Of a stretch of 64,000 nt of DNA, positions 25,863 through 34,915 are shown one piece after another. The notes under the pieces were generated by a model. That model was not told the origin of the DNA. It saw only the letters and a program-made list of their open reading frames with translations, and did not search any database. A program made the translations under genes and the position numbers. Origin of the DNA: Shewanella violacea DSS12 (GTDB lineage Bacteria; Pseudomonadota; Gammaproteobacteria; Enterobacterales; Shewanellaceae); the NCBI RefSeq assembly GCF_000091325.1, contig NC_014012.1, positions 3,020,824 through 3,084,823 on the forward strand. The letters are read 5' to 3'. Numbering within the stretch: position 1 is the first letter of the stretch; every line of letters starts with the position of its first letter.

Positions 25863-25889
25863 AAAATCCCACCAATCTGGTGGGATTTA
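25863..25889 (-). terminator. Intrinsic terminator of the doxX gene
   Basis: AAATCCCACC (25864-25873) pairs with GGTGGGATTT (25879-25888); on the minus strand a T run follows. It lies downstream of the DoxX gene. Confidence 0.85.
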
Positions 25890-25935
25890 CCGAATCCACC
25901 AGCAGGATACGTCACTTTAGCGACCCAGATTCTGG

Positions 25936-26553
25936 CTATAGATGACTGTCAGAATAAGATTTAGATATTCCCTTATGGATGAAGTAGTCCACACTGGTAT
26001 ACCGTCCGCCGCCACCTATTATCAAGGCAAGCAACATGATTGAATAGGTTATCGCGAACTCGATGCCATTATTTAAAATGACAAAATTGCCTGAGCTGGT
26101 TAGCCATTCGTAATTACCATGCTCTTGTAAGATAGTCTTAGCCGCACTGAGTTTATCGCCCGCTGCCAACACCTGATCATTTGCCAACCAAGAGCCGCCA
26201 TCGGCTATGGCCAACCAACCATTATTCCAATGAACGGAGAATGCCGCCACTAGCATGGTAACCAGTAAAGGAATGGAGATTAATCGAGTCCCTAGGCCAA
26301 TAATTAACAGCAAACCACCGATAAACTCGGTCCCAGCAGCTAAACTCACCATCACTTCGGGCATAGGCAGACCGAGTCCCCAGTCAGGGTTACCAAACCA
26401 GGCCACGGTATCGCTAAAATGAGATAACTTGTTATAACCCGCTTGCATCAACACAGGTGCTAAGTACAAGCGTAAAGCCAAAGGGGCAATACCCGATACC
26501 TGGTGTAGCAGATTGACAAACCTTTGATACGCACTCACCACAAACATGCTCAC
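25936..26553 (-). CDS. DoxX family membrane protein
   Basis: 205 residues with the DoxX pattern: LALRLYLAPVLMQAGYNKLS near the N-terminus, VMVSLAAGTEFIGGLLLIIG, TRLISIPLLVTMLVAAFSVH and IEFAITYSIMLLALIIGGGG, four membrane helices. The family includes the small subunit of thiosulfate:quinone oxidoreductase and many proteins of unknown role in redox or detoxification. Nothing nearby specifies it. Confidence 0.86.
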   Translation of the reverse strand: MSMFVVSAYQRFVNLLHQVSGIAPLALRLYLAPVLMQAGYNKLSHFSDTVAWFGNPDWGLGLPMPEVMVSLAAGTEFIGGLLLIIGLGTRLISIPLLVTMLVAAFSVHWNNGWLAIADGGSWLANDQVLAAGDKLSAAKTILQEHGNYEWLTSSGNFVILNNGIEFAITYSIMLLALIIGGGGRYTSVDYFIHKGISKSYSDSHL

Positions 26554-26661
26554 TCCTTACATATACTATTGTCAGAATAGACCTTAGTGCGAAGGATTAT
26601 CTTTCAGCTATAAATCAATCTCAGAGTAAAAAGTGCTAATGCTGGGGGAGTGCCGTTTGGC

Positions 26662-27708
26662 TTAGGATAAAATGAGTGAGTAAAACTGACTGAAACAATC
26701 CAGGTATTGTGACCCAGGTTGAGAGCTTGAGTCTCTTGGTAAACCAAATACTTCTTCAACCTCTATGTCAATTTCAACGTCAGCAGCCATCAGCAGCGAC
26801 CAGCAAGCCGCAAACACCCAGTAGATGTTGATTGCCGCGGGTAATGCCGCTTTGGCATCTAGGGTCAATTTAGGGTGATTATCCAGATAAGAATCTATCA
26901 AAAAATGCCGCTGAGCCGTCGAAAGATCGTGACTAGAGAGCACGCCAGCCAGATCGAATAAGGGATGAGAGCTGCAGGCATATTCAAAATCTATGCACTG
27001 CAGTCGGCCATTGTTAAACAATAAATTATGGGGATTGAGATCCCTATGGCTATATTGCTCCCCCAATGCGCAGGCGTCGAGTTCATCTAACCACAACCTG
27101 ATGTCATTTCTAAGAGACAGGAGTTGAAGATGTTTCTCTCGCCAGGCTATGTGCTTGGGACATGCTTGGTCCTGAGATTTATCATTGCAAAATTGGCTCC
27201 ATATATCATACATAGAAGCCTGATAAATCGACCATTGTCTAGATACACTGAGACTGTTTTGTGGGCATTCTAGTCTGGTTAACTGAGTTAACAGTAACAA
27301 TAACGCTGACTCGGCACCTGGCCATTGCATCGACTCATTAATCAGGGGATGGGCAGATTTGGCGGCGATTAACTTGCCCCACCTATGCTCCTCCTCTTGC
27401 TCGATATATTCACACAGGTAATATTTTTTATCATCACTGACAAAATACAGATCTGGTGCCAGCCCTTGCTCTGCCGCTATTTTCCAGTTATTAATCTCGT
27501 CATCACGGTCGCAAATATGACTACTAGCCGATGAGTTCACTCGCAACACCCAACTGCTATTCCGATCACGGATCAAGTAATTCTGGTTACTCAGTCCCTC
27601 GGCTAACACAGCAACTGAAACAGAAGAAGACAGCACTAAGCCTGCGCTTTGCAGCCCAGCCTTAACATCCTGGGGCAAACTATTTAATAGCAGGGATTGC
27701 TGCATCAC
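26662..27708 (-). CDS. APH-family phosphotransferase, probable thiamine kinase
   Basis: 348 residues with the aminoglycoside/choline kinase fold: GLSNQNYLIRDRNSSWVLRV (P-loop-like N-lobe), YSHRDLNPHNLLF (catalytic loop, the HxDxxxxN motif) and CIDFEYACSSHPLFDLAGVL (Mg-binding aspartate). Alone, such a protein could be a choline, ethanolamine or thiamine kinase. As the last gene of a thiamine operon after a riboswitch-controlled receptor and PnuT-like transporter, thiamine phosphorylation that traps imported vitamin is the best reading. Longer than E. coli ThiK. Confidence 0.8.
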   Translation of the reverse strand: MMQQSLLLNSLPQDVKAGLQSAGLVLSSSVSVAVLAEGLSNQNYLIRDRNSSWVLRVNSSASSHICDRDDEINNWKIAAEQGLAPDLYFVSDDKKYYLCEYIEQEEEHRWGKLIAAKSAHPLINESMQWPGAESALLLLLTQLTRLECPQNSLSVSRQWSIYQASMYDIWSQFCNDKSQDQACPKHIAWREKHLQLLSLRNDIRLWLDELDACALGEQYSHRDLNPHNLLFNNGRLQCIDFEYACSSHPLFDLAGVLSSHDLSTAQRHFLIDSYLDNHPKLTLDAKAALPAAINIYWVFAACWSLLMAADVEIDIEVEEVFGLPRDSSSQPGSQYLDCFSQFYSLILS

Positions 27709-27734
27709 ATCCGATATCTCATGTTTTTAATCGA

Positions 27735-28373
27735 TTAGGCCGATGCAACACGCTGTTCACGCATCGCCGTACGCCATAAGAAATAGCCAGCTATGGCCAT
27801 ACCGACATACAAGATAAATAACATTGACGTTAGCATGAGCCCTTTTTGCAGATAAAGATAGATGGAGACAAAATCGATCACCACCCAGTAGAGCCAATTT
27901 TCTAGCACCTTCTTGGTGACTAAATATGTCGTCATAACCGCAAAACATGTGGTCGCGGCATCGAGATAGGCATAGGAAGCTTGGGTATAGTTAGACATTA
28001 AGAAACCCACGATCACAGAGACACTCGCAGTGCCCAGTATCAGCTGAACATGGCGCTTCAGACTCCAGGACACAACTTCGATGCCCGAATCATCTGTCCT
28101 TCCCTTTGACCACTGATGCAGGCCATAGAACGCCATCGCCATATAATACACATTGAGCACCGACTCCATTAACAGAGACACTTTCCAAAACAGCGCTGTG
28201 TAGATTGCTGTACTGGCGAATGCGGCAAACCAACACCAGATACTGCCTTTCATCGCCAATATCAGGTAGGCTGCGGCGAGCGTGACAGCAACGGCCTCCC
28301 AGGCAGTTAAAGCCGTTGCTTCTATTAATGCCCCATTGAAAGTGCTTAACAAGGCTGACCAAAAATCCATCAT
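27735..28373 (-). CDS. pnuT: PnuC-family transporter, PnuT type (thiamine)
   Basis: 212 residues with seven predicted membrane segments, the PnuC family size (LTAWEAVAVTLAAAYLILAM, YLVTKKVLENWLYWVVIDFV, SMLFILYVGMAIAGYFLW). PnuC proteins import nicotinamide riboside; the PnuT subgroup imports thiamine and sits in TPP-regulated operons. Here the upstream riboswitch and receptor point to thiamine. It lies between the small YkoF-like gene and the kinase in one operon. Confidence 0.85.
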   Translation of the reverse strand: MMDFWSALLSTFNGALIEATALTAWEAVAVTLAAAYLILAMKGSIWCWFAAFASTAIYTALFWKVSLLMESVLNVYYMAMAFYGLHQWSKGRTDDSGIEVVSWSLKRHVQLILGTASVSVIVGFLMSNYTQASYAYLDAATTCFAVMTTYLVTKKVLENWLYWVVIDFVSIYLYLQKGLMLTSMLFILYVGMAIAGYFLWRTAMREQRVASA

Positions 28374-28470
28374 GACTGTTCCCCAAATAGTACTTTGCTA
28401 ACGTAAAACAAATGCTCGCCAGACTCTTAGGAGTCAAGCGAGCATAGGCTAAACATTTAAACCGATAAAC

Positions 28471-28731
28471 TTACTGAGTGTGTGACAAATCCAGCTCACC
28501 ACCAATAAACTTACATACAAACACGGCCTTGCCCCATTTTTCATGGGCTGCCTGCATCTCAGTCGCCAGCATAGCCATCACATCACCATAGTCACCGCAC
28601 ACCTGAGTCGCCATGGCATTGGTTTTACGTTCAATATTTTCATAGCTATCCAAGCGATTGATAAACCATAGGATAGGATCCAGGTAGTTATCTTGCAGGG
28701 GGTAACAACTTATCTCGGCAGTTAATTTCAT
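28471..28731 (-). CDS. YkoF-like thiamine-binding-fold protein
   Basis: 86 residues. The sequence (MKLTAEISCYPLQDNYLDPI, IERKTNAMATQVCGDYGDVM, AVFVCKFIGGELD) resembles the YkoF/thiamine-binding domain, a ferredoxin-like fold that binds thiamine or its HMP moiety. A full YkoF has two such domains; this has one and may dimerise. It sits between the receptor and the PnuT gene under the TPP riboswitch, which supports a thiamine role. Assignment is by pattern and context. Confidence 0.68.
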   Translation of the reverse strand: MKLTAEISCYPLQDNYLDPILWFINRLDSYENIERKTNAMATQVCGDYGDVMAMLATEMQAAHEKWGKAVFVCKFIGGELDLSHTQ

Positions 28732-28816
28732 TTCTCGACCTCAGGTGACACTCAGTTAAGAGATGCCACCACAATTAAATAAATAACTAATATAACTCAG
28801 ATAACTAAAATGTCAG

Positions 28817-30991
28817 TTAGAGAAACTTGACGTTAACAGTCAAACCCAACTGGCGTGGATCACCAAAGCGTATATATTGTTTGTCTGCCCAGCCTTGATC
28901 TGGCTCATTACCGAAGTAGAAACCGCGAGTACCGTAATCTTCATCGAACAAGTTGCGGCCCCATAGGTACGCTGACCAGACATCTGTTTCATATCCGACA
29001 CGGGCATTGAAGATGGTATAGGCCTGTGATTTGGATTCGTTGCTATCTGAGTAGTAAAACTCACTCTTACCACTGGTTGTCAGGTTTGTGAACCAACCTG
29101 AATCGGTGCGATAGGTCGCGCCGGCACTGTAAGTCAAGTTAGGTGAATGGGCAAGATCTCGCCCCGTCAAATCCACTGTCCCACCGTACTTATCTTGATA
29201 AGAATAATCGCCATAGGCCGTTTCTAGCCAGCCTAGACTGGCATATAACTTAAGGTTTGAAGTGGCATACCAGTCACCCTCGAGTTCGGCACCATAGTTA
29301 TGTGAACTACCGGCATTCTCTGTAAATAGGATAAACTTTTGTGGCTCTTCTGGGTTTTGCTGAGAGGCTGCGACTTGCTGATCGCGTCTATCCATGTAGA
29401 ACAAAGAGATGTTAGTGCTAGCGTCGCCATCGAGCCAGCGTGACTTAAGCCCTATCTCATAGTTATATAAGGTCTCGGTGTCATACTCTTTCTTATCTGA
29501 CAGCTCTTCTGGCAATGTCATATTAAAACCACCGGCCTTATAGCCACGGGCTATCCTGGCATAGGCTTCATGGCTATCGCTAAGTGCCTTACTCAGGGCA
29601 ATATGACCGCCCCACATGGTTTCACCTGGGCTAAATTTATCACCAGCACTGTCGCTGTAATCACTGTCACGACGCTCTACTCGCAGACCAAAAGACAAGG
29701 CGTAACCCGCACCTAGATCTGAATCTAGTTGACCAAATACGGCAGTATTATTAGCTTCATATTCGGCATTAAGCGTATCTAACCAACCGTTGTAATCTTC
29801 AACTGTGTCATTGTCTTCAGTTAAGCGCATACCATAAACGCCCAGTAACCAATCTGTGCTATCGGAAAAGATACGTCCAGCTTGAGTAGAGCTGAGTCTA
29901 AACTCTTGGCTAATGGTATTTCGCTCGCCCTTCTTGCCCCAGGTATAGTCATATTCACAAGCCTCGCCATCACAATCGAGCCCGCCCCAGTGATCAGGAT
30001 TTGCCCAGTCACCATCATAGTTATAATGAGTCTGAGAGTTGGCATATGATGTCAAAGACACGAGTTCGAACTGCTCGGCACCTGAGTAAGTAAACTTAAG
30101 CGAGCTACCAGTAGTGCGCTGCTTATCGACGCCTGGTGCATCGGTCTGAGTATTTTCACCATTGTTATCCAGTGTCCATACATCGTAACCATTATCGTAA
30201 TCCGCGTGGAGTAAGGTTAAGTCTATCTGTAGATCGTCGCTGGCATACCAGCGCAATTTAGCTCGGCCAGAAAACTCATCACGGGCATTGGTGTCATCAC
30301 GGCCAAGATAGAGATTATCCTGATAGCCATTTTGTTGATGCTGCTGTAGAGATACCCGATAGAGGAGTTTACCCGAATCGGTTAATGGTCCAGAGCTAAA
30401 TCCGCTGAATGTCGTGAGGTTATCATCACCCACTGACACTTCGGCTCCATGCTCAAACACATCGGTAGGGTCATTACTCTTAAGGTATATCAATCCCGCT
30501 AAGGCATTGGCACCGTATCGTGTTCCTTGTGGGCCGCGCAATACTTCCACCTGCTGCAGATCGTACATGCTAGAAATCATGCCCAGGCCCGACATGTCGA
30601 TATCATCGATAATGTAACCTACAGATGAATTCGGCGCGCCTTGGTACTCCTCCTGCTCGCCGACACCACGGATTTGGAAATATTTAGGCCGAGAGCTACC
30701 GCCGGACCAGTTAAAGTTCGCGATAGAATTAAGCACATCTTCGAAGTGTTGTGCGCCTTCATCTTCTATCTGTTGCTGGTTGATAACGGTAATGCTTGAT
30801 GGCATTTTATCCAGTGTCGAGCCTCGAAAATCAGAGCTAACCACTATCACTTCCATCTCATCGGCAGGTGCCTCTGTGGGTTCTGAAGCGAGTGCGTGCT
30901 GGCTGATTAATGCGGTCGATACCGCGAGAGCTACCGGAGAAAGTCTCTTCAAGAAGGTAGAATCGGAACAAAAAGATTTAAGTGTAAACAT
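28817..30991 (-). CDS. TonB-dependent outer membrane receptor, thiamine-regulated (Omr1-like)
   Basis: 724 residues from the ATG at 30991 (GGGG upstream). The frame is open up to 31093, but that part is riboswitch leader, not protein. A signal peptide (LSPVALAVSTALISQHALA), TonB box (MEVIVVSSDF), plug (QQQIEDEGAQHFEDVLNSIA, YFQIRGVGEQEEY, VLRGPQGTRYGANALAGLIY) and a 22-strand-type barrel follow, ending in LGLTVNVKFL. It is the first gene of the thiamine operon, directly under the TPP riboswitch, as in Shewanella Omr1. It probably takes up thiamine or a phosphorylated precursor. Confidence 0.9.
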   Translation of the reverse strand: MFTLKSFCSDSTFLKRLSPVALAVSTALISQHALASEPTEAPADEMEVIVVSSDFRGSTLDKMPSSITVINQQQIEDEGAQHFEDVLNSIANFNWSGGSSRPKYFQIRGVGEQEEYQGAPNSSVGYIIDDIDMSGLGMISSMYDLQQVEVLRGPQGTRYGANALAGLIYLKSNDPTDVFEHGAEVSVGDDNLTTFSGFSSGPLTDSGKLLYRVSLQQHQQNGYQDNLYLGRDDTNARDEFSGRAKLRWYASDDLQIDLTLLHADYDNGYDVWTLDNNGENTQTDAPGVDKQRTTGSSLKFTYSGAEQFELVSLTSYANSQTHYNYDGDWANPDHWGGLDCDGEACEYDYTWGKKGERNTISQEFRLSSTQAGRIFSDSTDWLLGVYGMRLTEDNDTVEDYNGWLDTLNAEYEANNTAVFGQLDSDLGAGYALSFGLRVERRDSDYSDSAGDKFSPGETMWGGHIALSKALSDSHEAYARIARGYKAGGFNMTLPEELSDKKEYDTETLYNYEIGLKSRWLDGDASTNISLFYMDRRDQQVAASQQNPEEPQKFILFTENAGSSHNYGAELEGDWYATSNLKLYASLGWLETAYGDYSYQDKYGGTVDLTGRDLAHSPNLTYSAGATYRTDSGWFTNLTTSGKSEFYYSDSNESKSQAYTIFNARVGYETDVWSAYLWGRNLFDEDYGTRGFYFGNEPDQGWADKQYIRFGDPRQLGLTVNVKFL

Positions 30992-31100
30992 AGGACCCCA
31001 AATTATAATTTTTGAGATCCGGCAACTGGAAAAGCGAGAAAGGATATTTTGGTCGACTACAGATGTTCTTAACAGACATCTTGAAAGTATCAAACCTATT

Positions 31101-31205
31101 GGCCCATTCCTACGCCGGTATTAGCCGGATCAGGTTCAAAGGGTTTGTCATCTGACATCTCAGAAACTGGCATATGTACATAACAGTCTCACCCCTTGGC
31201 AGGCG
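31101..31205 (-). promoter_or_regulatory. TPP riboswitch (THI element)
   Basis: The minus strand carries the canonical thi-box blocks in order: AAGGGGTGAGA near 31198-31188, CTGAGATG (31161-31155 region), ACCCTTTGAACCTGATC (31144-31128) and GGCTAATACCGGCGTAGGAA (31127-31108). The helices and CUGAGA loop of the TPP aptamer are all recognisable. A TATAAT (31213-31208) lies immediately upstream. It controls the receptor-ykoF-pnuT-kinase operon. The spacer to the receptor start (31100-30992) would hold the expression platform. Confidence 0.95.
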
Positions 31206-31280
31206 GGATTATACATGAATCAAACAAGACATTGACAAAGATATGCCATCAAATGAGGAATTTACACACACTTGGCACAC

Positions 31281-31309
31281 AAAAAACGTCAGCTAAGCTG
31301 ACGCTTTTT
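31281..31309 (-). terminator. Intrinsic terminator of the ycfL gene
   Basis: CGTCAGC (31287-31293) pairs with GCTGACG (31297-31303). A and T runs flank it on both sides, so it can work for the minus-strand lipoprotein gene and also shields the thiamine operon. Confidence 0.85.
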
Positions 31310-31343
31310 ATTTCCAAGTTATACCGGCTCAATCAAGAAGAGA

Positions 31344-31733
31344 TCAGTTAGAGAAAGCTTCTCTCACATATAGCTCGTAGCGAATGGCATTAGCATTAGG
31401 GGAAACCGCCATAACTTGCATACGCTGCATGCCATGTAACTTCAATGATTTCCATGGACTGGCTTCATCTTCCAGCGTGGAACCGTTTATGTCATACCAG
31501 GTAAACTTGTATTGCACTCGCAAATCCGTAGAGACCTTACTCACAATCATCCCGGTACCTTGCAGCAGGCCGCCCTGCTGACGCGCCTTTAATTGCTCGA
31601 CTCCAACGTCACTCGCAAAGCTGCTGTTATCTATTCTGACTTCACCGGTAGAGCTGCCCATCACGCCCGCAGTGTGCTGAGCACAAGCCGTAAAAATAAG
31701 GGCCGATGCTAAGACCAAAACGATTTTCTTCAT
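31344..31733 (-). CDS. YcfL family (DUF1425) lipoprotein
   Basis: 129 residues. MKKIVLVLASALIFTAC is a lipoprotein signal. The mature part (RVQYKFTWYDINGSTLEDEA, SPWKSLKLHGMQRMQVMAVS, IRYELYVRE) matches the YcfL/DUF1425 pattern. The E. coli homologue is an uncharacterised envelope lipoprotein in the LpoB operon region. Here it is monocistronic with its own terminator. Confidence 0.82.
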   Translation of the reverse strand: MKKIVLVLASALIFTACAQHTAGVMGSSTGEVRIDNSSFASDVGVEQLKARQQGGLLQGTGMIVSKVSTDLRVQYKFTWYDINGSTLEDEASPWKSLKLHGMQRMQVMAVSPNANAIRYELYVREAFSN

Positions 31734-31915
31734 TTCATTCGCTCCAAATTAATTTAACCCCATCATACAGGGATCGTCATTACCTACTCTTGTAGATAAG
31801 TATTGATAAAACAAGCCTAACCTAAACTCCGACTCAGTTTAAGATAAGATTAACCAGCTAAATTAGCACAGCAGATTAATGTCTCCATGAATGTTAACTG
31901 GCTTTAAGTCCAGGA

Positions 31916-33019
31916 TCAGTGGATCAAAAAATGAGCTCTAGCGGTAGCGATGAGTTTCTTTCTATTGGTTTGCCAACAATTGATACTCACATTAGCCACC
32001 CGGCGCCCTTGCCTGGTGATCTTACATTCGGCAAAGCTGTCTTTATGGTATCCGGCCCTCAAATAGTCAATGGAAAAATCCACCACCTTAGGCACTCTTG
32101 AGGTATGCATAAACACCATAAGTTGCACGATCGCCGACATCTCCATAAAGCCGGCAATCACGCCACCATGGATAGCTGGCAATATAGGATTACCGATATT
32201 CTCATCTCTTGCCGGCAGTCTAAACACCAGCTCATCCCCGAAACGCTCCACATTCATGCCGATGAAATCAGTATAGGGAACATGAGCTAAAAGATGGGCG
32301 AAGTCGTTAAGCGCCGTCGCCCGCTTGACTATTTCTTTAACGTCAAGCTCTTTGCCCCTTGGCTCACTCGCCTTGCTTGTATCTGCCGATGAAGCATGAT
32401 TTACAGCACCTTCATTAACAGTGCCTTGATTTACAGCACCATTATTTACAGCCCTGGTACTAACGGCCTCACCATCCACGGCATTGGTGCTCGCCGATAC
32501 GGCGTTAAGACTAGCTGATAGACTTGGCTTTTGTCCCAGTAAAGCCTGACGAAAATCATCGCCAATCATTTCCGGGCTTATCCGCATGAAAGAGCCAACG
32601 GCATGGGCAATGGGATCATCAATCGAGTCTTGATAAGCTATGGCTCGAGTGAAAGAGACGCTAGAAGAAATTTTATAACATTCTGCGAAACCATACACTG
32701 GCTTATTGGGATCCGCAGGCTTCATATAATCCACCCGCAGATCGAGTGTCGGCGAGAGCTCCAATGACTGATATTTATCATAGATAGCGCAAACAACAGC
32801 ACTACCACTGGCTGTATCCATTAAAGTGGTGATCACACCACCATGAATAACACCAGTATCGGGATAACCAATCAGTTCCTCATTGTATGGCAGTTCAATG
32901 AGGACATGATGCTCACTGGCTTCGTGTACCTTTAATTTTAAACGACGGCATTGAGCCAGCTGATCGACAAAGCGAGTCGCGATTTGTGTCAATGGGAAAA
33001 CATCTGAATTGACCTGCAT
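31916..33019 (-). CDS. Fused double-hotdog thioesterase (PaaI family)
   Basis: 367 residues made of two PaaI-type hotdog domains. Domain one (about 1-150) contains IGYPDTGVIHGGVITTLMDT and LRVDYMKPADPNKPVYG. Domain two (about 225-365) contains IGNPILPAIHGGVIAGFMEM and FSIDYLRAGYHKDSFAE. Both keep the HGG active-site region typical of acyl-CoA thioesterases. The linker (about 155-225) is low-complexity and includes a four-copy 15-bp repeat. I infer that a repeat expansion joined two neighbouring thioesterase genes or lengthened an existing linker. Substrate unknown. Confidence 0.82.
   Translation of the reverse strand: MQVNSDVFPLTQIATRFVDQLAQCRRLKLKVHEASEHHVLIELPYNEELIGYPDTGVIHGGVITTLMDTASGSAVVCAIYDKYQSLELSPTLDLRVDYMKPADPNKPVYGFAECYKISSSVSFTRAIAYQDSIDDPIAHAVGSFMRISPEMIGDDFRQALLGQKPSLSASLNAVSASTNAVDGEAVSTRAVNNGAVNQGTVNEGAVNHASSADTSKASEPRGKELDVKEIVKRATALNDFAHLLAHVPYTDFIGMNVERFGDELVFRLPARDENIGNPILPAIHGGVIAGFMEMSAIVQLMVFMHTSRVPKVVDFSIDYLRAGYHKDSFAECKITRQGRRVANVSINCWQTNRKKLIATARAHFLIH
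32393..32452. repeat. 15-bp x4 tandem repeat in the thioesterase linker
   Basis: Four 15-bp units encode AVNNG, AVNQG, TVNEG and AVNHA in frame. The surrounding codons (VSTRAVNN) look like older, decayed units. The repeat only lengthens the flexible linker. Confidence 0.8.
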
Positions 33020-33035
33020 GACAGTGCGCTCTCTA

Positions 33036-33392
33036 TTAGCTGTTAATGCTTAACATGGGACCTAAGGAGCAACCACCCAATAGGTGCATATGTATATGAT
33101 ACACCTCTTGACCACCGTGCTTATTGCAATTCATTATGATGCGGTAACCATCTTCGGCAATCCCAGCCTCTTGTGCCAATTTAGCCGCGACTGTGACCAT
33201 ACGACCTAAGGCTTTCTCATCCGATGCTTTTACATCGTTGGTGGTTGCAATCAAGTGATTGGGGATGATCAATATATGAGTCGGCGCTCTAGCGTTGATG
33301 TCTCTGAATGCCGTGACTAGATCGTCTTGATATAGAATATCAGCGGGGATTTCACGTCGAATGATCTTGCTAAAAATGGTTTCTTCAGCCAT
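33036..33392 (-). CDS. hinT: HIT family protein (HinT-like)
   Basis: 118 residues. The N-terminal [20 protein letters not shown] and the HIT motif in [12 protein letters not shown] are those of HinT, a purine nucleoside phosphoramidase. [20 protein letters not shown] and [14 protein letters not shown] are the other conserved blocks. Full length for the family. It is 16 bp upstream of the thioesterase start and probably cotranscribed. Confidence 0.92.
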   Translation of the reverse strand: MAEETIFSKIIRREIPADILYQDDLVTAFRDINARAPTHILIIPNHLIATTNDVKASDEKALGRMVTVAAKLAQEAGIAEDGYRIIMNCNKHGGQEVYHIHMHLLGGCSLGPMLSINS

Positions 33393-33583
33393 CTGACTGT
33401 CCTCTTTTCTTTAGTGTTTCCACAGTATACGCATAAATTTATGACTTGTGAGTATATGAGAGTAAAGAGTAAAAACAACTGACTATAAAACATTCTTTTA
33501 ATAGCAGGTTTCACTCCTTATGATCAGACAATCCTCAAACTCAATAACAGATAAAATGAGTCTGGTATCGAATTTTCACCTAC

Positions 33584-33612
33584 AAAAAAGGGAGTGATAA
33601 TGAATCACTCCC
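33584..33612 (-). terminator. Intrinsic terminator of the csgDEFG operon
   Basis: GGGAGTGAT (33590-33598) pairs with ATCACTCCC (33604-33612); on the minus strand it is followed by six T (33584-33589). It lies just after the csgG stop. Confidence 0.88.
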
Positions 33613-33634
33613 CTAATATGCTTATCCAGCATTA

Positions 33635-34489
33635 TTACCCTTGCTTTATTCTCGCACTCACTCTCGCTTCAGAATGGGCTTCTAGCCAATATTTTTGTAA
33701 CACAGGATTATTAAGCCCAGATGCTGTGTCCGCTAAGTTCCAGGCACGTTTCCAGATCCCATCGGCTATCATATGCACCACGGCACTCTCAATGGCTTGG
33801 GCCACACAGAGACTCACTGGCTCATTTGAGGTATAACCAAGTTCAGATTCCAGCAGGTCTTGAGCATCGATAAACTTAAATACCCCAGCGGAAACCTCTT
33901 TAGACAATATTGACTTAGTCGTCGTCACACTACTGAGTAAACGCCCGGTTCGAATATCTACCGCTCTTAAGTTAACCGTGACCGTATCGACCCTAAACTT
34001 AGAATTAACGCCTATTCCTAGATATCTTGCACCGGCACCACCAGTTTTAATATTAGTGTCATAGGCGACAATGCCACCTTCCATCAAAATCTGTGCCGAG
34101 CTTAATTGAGGCAGTTGATTGGCTTCGCCTTTAAGACCTGCCCTGACAATTTTTCTCTCTGTGAGCAGGTTTTGTAAGCCTTCTCGCTCTACAGGAACAA
34201 ACCAGCTTGAATCATTCAGCGCCTGGGCAAGAAATGCGGTACCACTCTGAGGAACTGCTGTGGAGAAGTTACTCGATGGTATGGCCTTATATTGTCCCGT
34301 TTGATCGCGAAAATCATAAACAGCGGCCAGCATACTGCCCTGAGGATGGGGTAAACCTATCAGATCATAGTAGGTATCACTCTTTGGCATCAGGCTCGAT
34401 GAGGCTTCTATTCCTTCAAACTCACTGGTGTTGGTGCTAGAGCAAGCCGTCAAGAGTAACAAGGCTGCAGTGATTATTAACTTCTTCAT
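33635..34489 (-). CDS. csgG: CsgG, curli secretion channel lipoprotein
   Basis: 284 residues. MKKLIITAALLLLTAC is a lipoprotein signal. The body matches CsgG: MLAAVYDFRDQTGQYKAIPS, WFVPVEREGLQNLLTERKIV, ILMEGGIVAYDTNIKTGGAG and VTVNLRAVDIRTGRLLSSV, which form the nonameric outer-membrane pore that exports curlins. The ribosome site (GGAGG) sits inside the end of csgF, 2 bp upstream. Last gene of csgDEFG. Confidence 0.95.
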   Translation of the reverse strand: MKKLIITAALLLLTACSSTNTSEFEGIEASSSLMPKSDTYYDLIGLPHPQGSMLAAVYDFRDQTGQYKAIPSSNFSTAVPQSGTAFLAQALNDSSWFVPVEREGLQNLLTERKIVRAGLKGEANQLPQLSSAQILMEGGIVAYDTNIKTGGAGARYLGIGVNSKFRVDTVTVNLRAVDIRTGRLLSSVTTTKSILSKEVSAGVFKFIDAQDLLESELGYTSNEPVSLCVAQAIESAVVHMIADGIWKRAWNLADTASGLNNPVLQKYWLEAHSEARVSARIKQG

Positions 34490-34491
34490 GC

Positions 34492-34902
34492 TTAGCCTCC
34501 CGTCCCCGTATTAACCAATCCACCGACTTCTATCACTGTGGTTTCACCTGTGACTATGTCGGTAATATGTACTAATAAGGTACCATCTTCATTAACGACA
34601 TTGATCTCAAAATCTGTTGTTTTAAGGTAACCTTCACCACCATTCGCCGCATCATTAAACAACTGACTCATCAAGCGAGACTCTAAGGAGTTGGCCATTC
34701 TTTCCAGTGCTGTAGGCGGCGTGTATCCTGAGCTGGTCTTATGATCATTTTGTACGGAAGCATTAGCTAAAAGGTATGAACCATTTAGATAACTGCCACC
34801 GAAATTGGGGTTTACAGGCGTATAGATCAATTGGGTTGCACCGACGGAAAAACCCATCAGGCTAAGTCCTATGCCAGTGCCCAGTAAGCTGAATTTATTC
34901 AT
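34492..34902 (-). CDS. csgF: CsgF, curli assembly factor
   Basis: 136 residues from the ATG at 34902; the frame extends to 34935 but AGGGA and the signal peptide (MNKFSLLGTGIGLSLMGFSV) favour 34902. The mature start (ATQLIYTPVNPNFGG) is the conserved CsgF segment that plugs into the CsgG channel, followed by NGSYLLANASVQN and TTDFEINVVNEDGTLLVHI. It is needed to place the nucleator at the cell surface. Confidence 0.93.
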   Translation of the reverse strand: MNKFSLLGTGIGLSLMGFSVGATQLIYTPVNPNFGGSYLNGSYLLANASVQNDHKTSSGYTPPTALERMANSLESRLMSQLFNDAANGGEGYLKTTDFEINVVNEDGTLLVHITDIVTGETTVIEVGGLVNTGTGG

Positions 34903-34915
34903 TTTCGGTCCCTGT

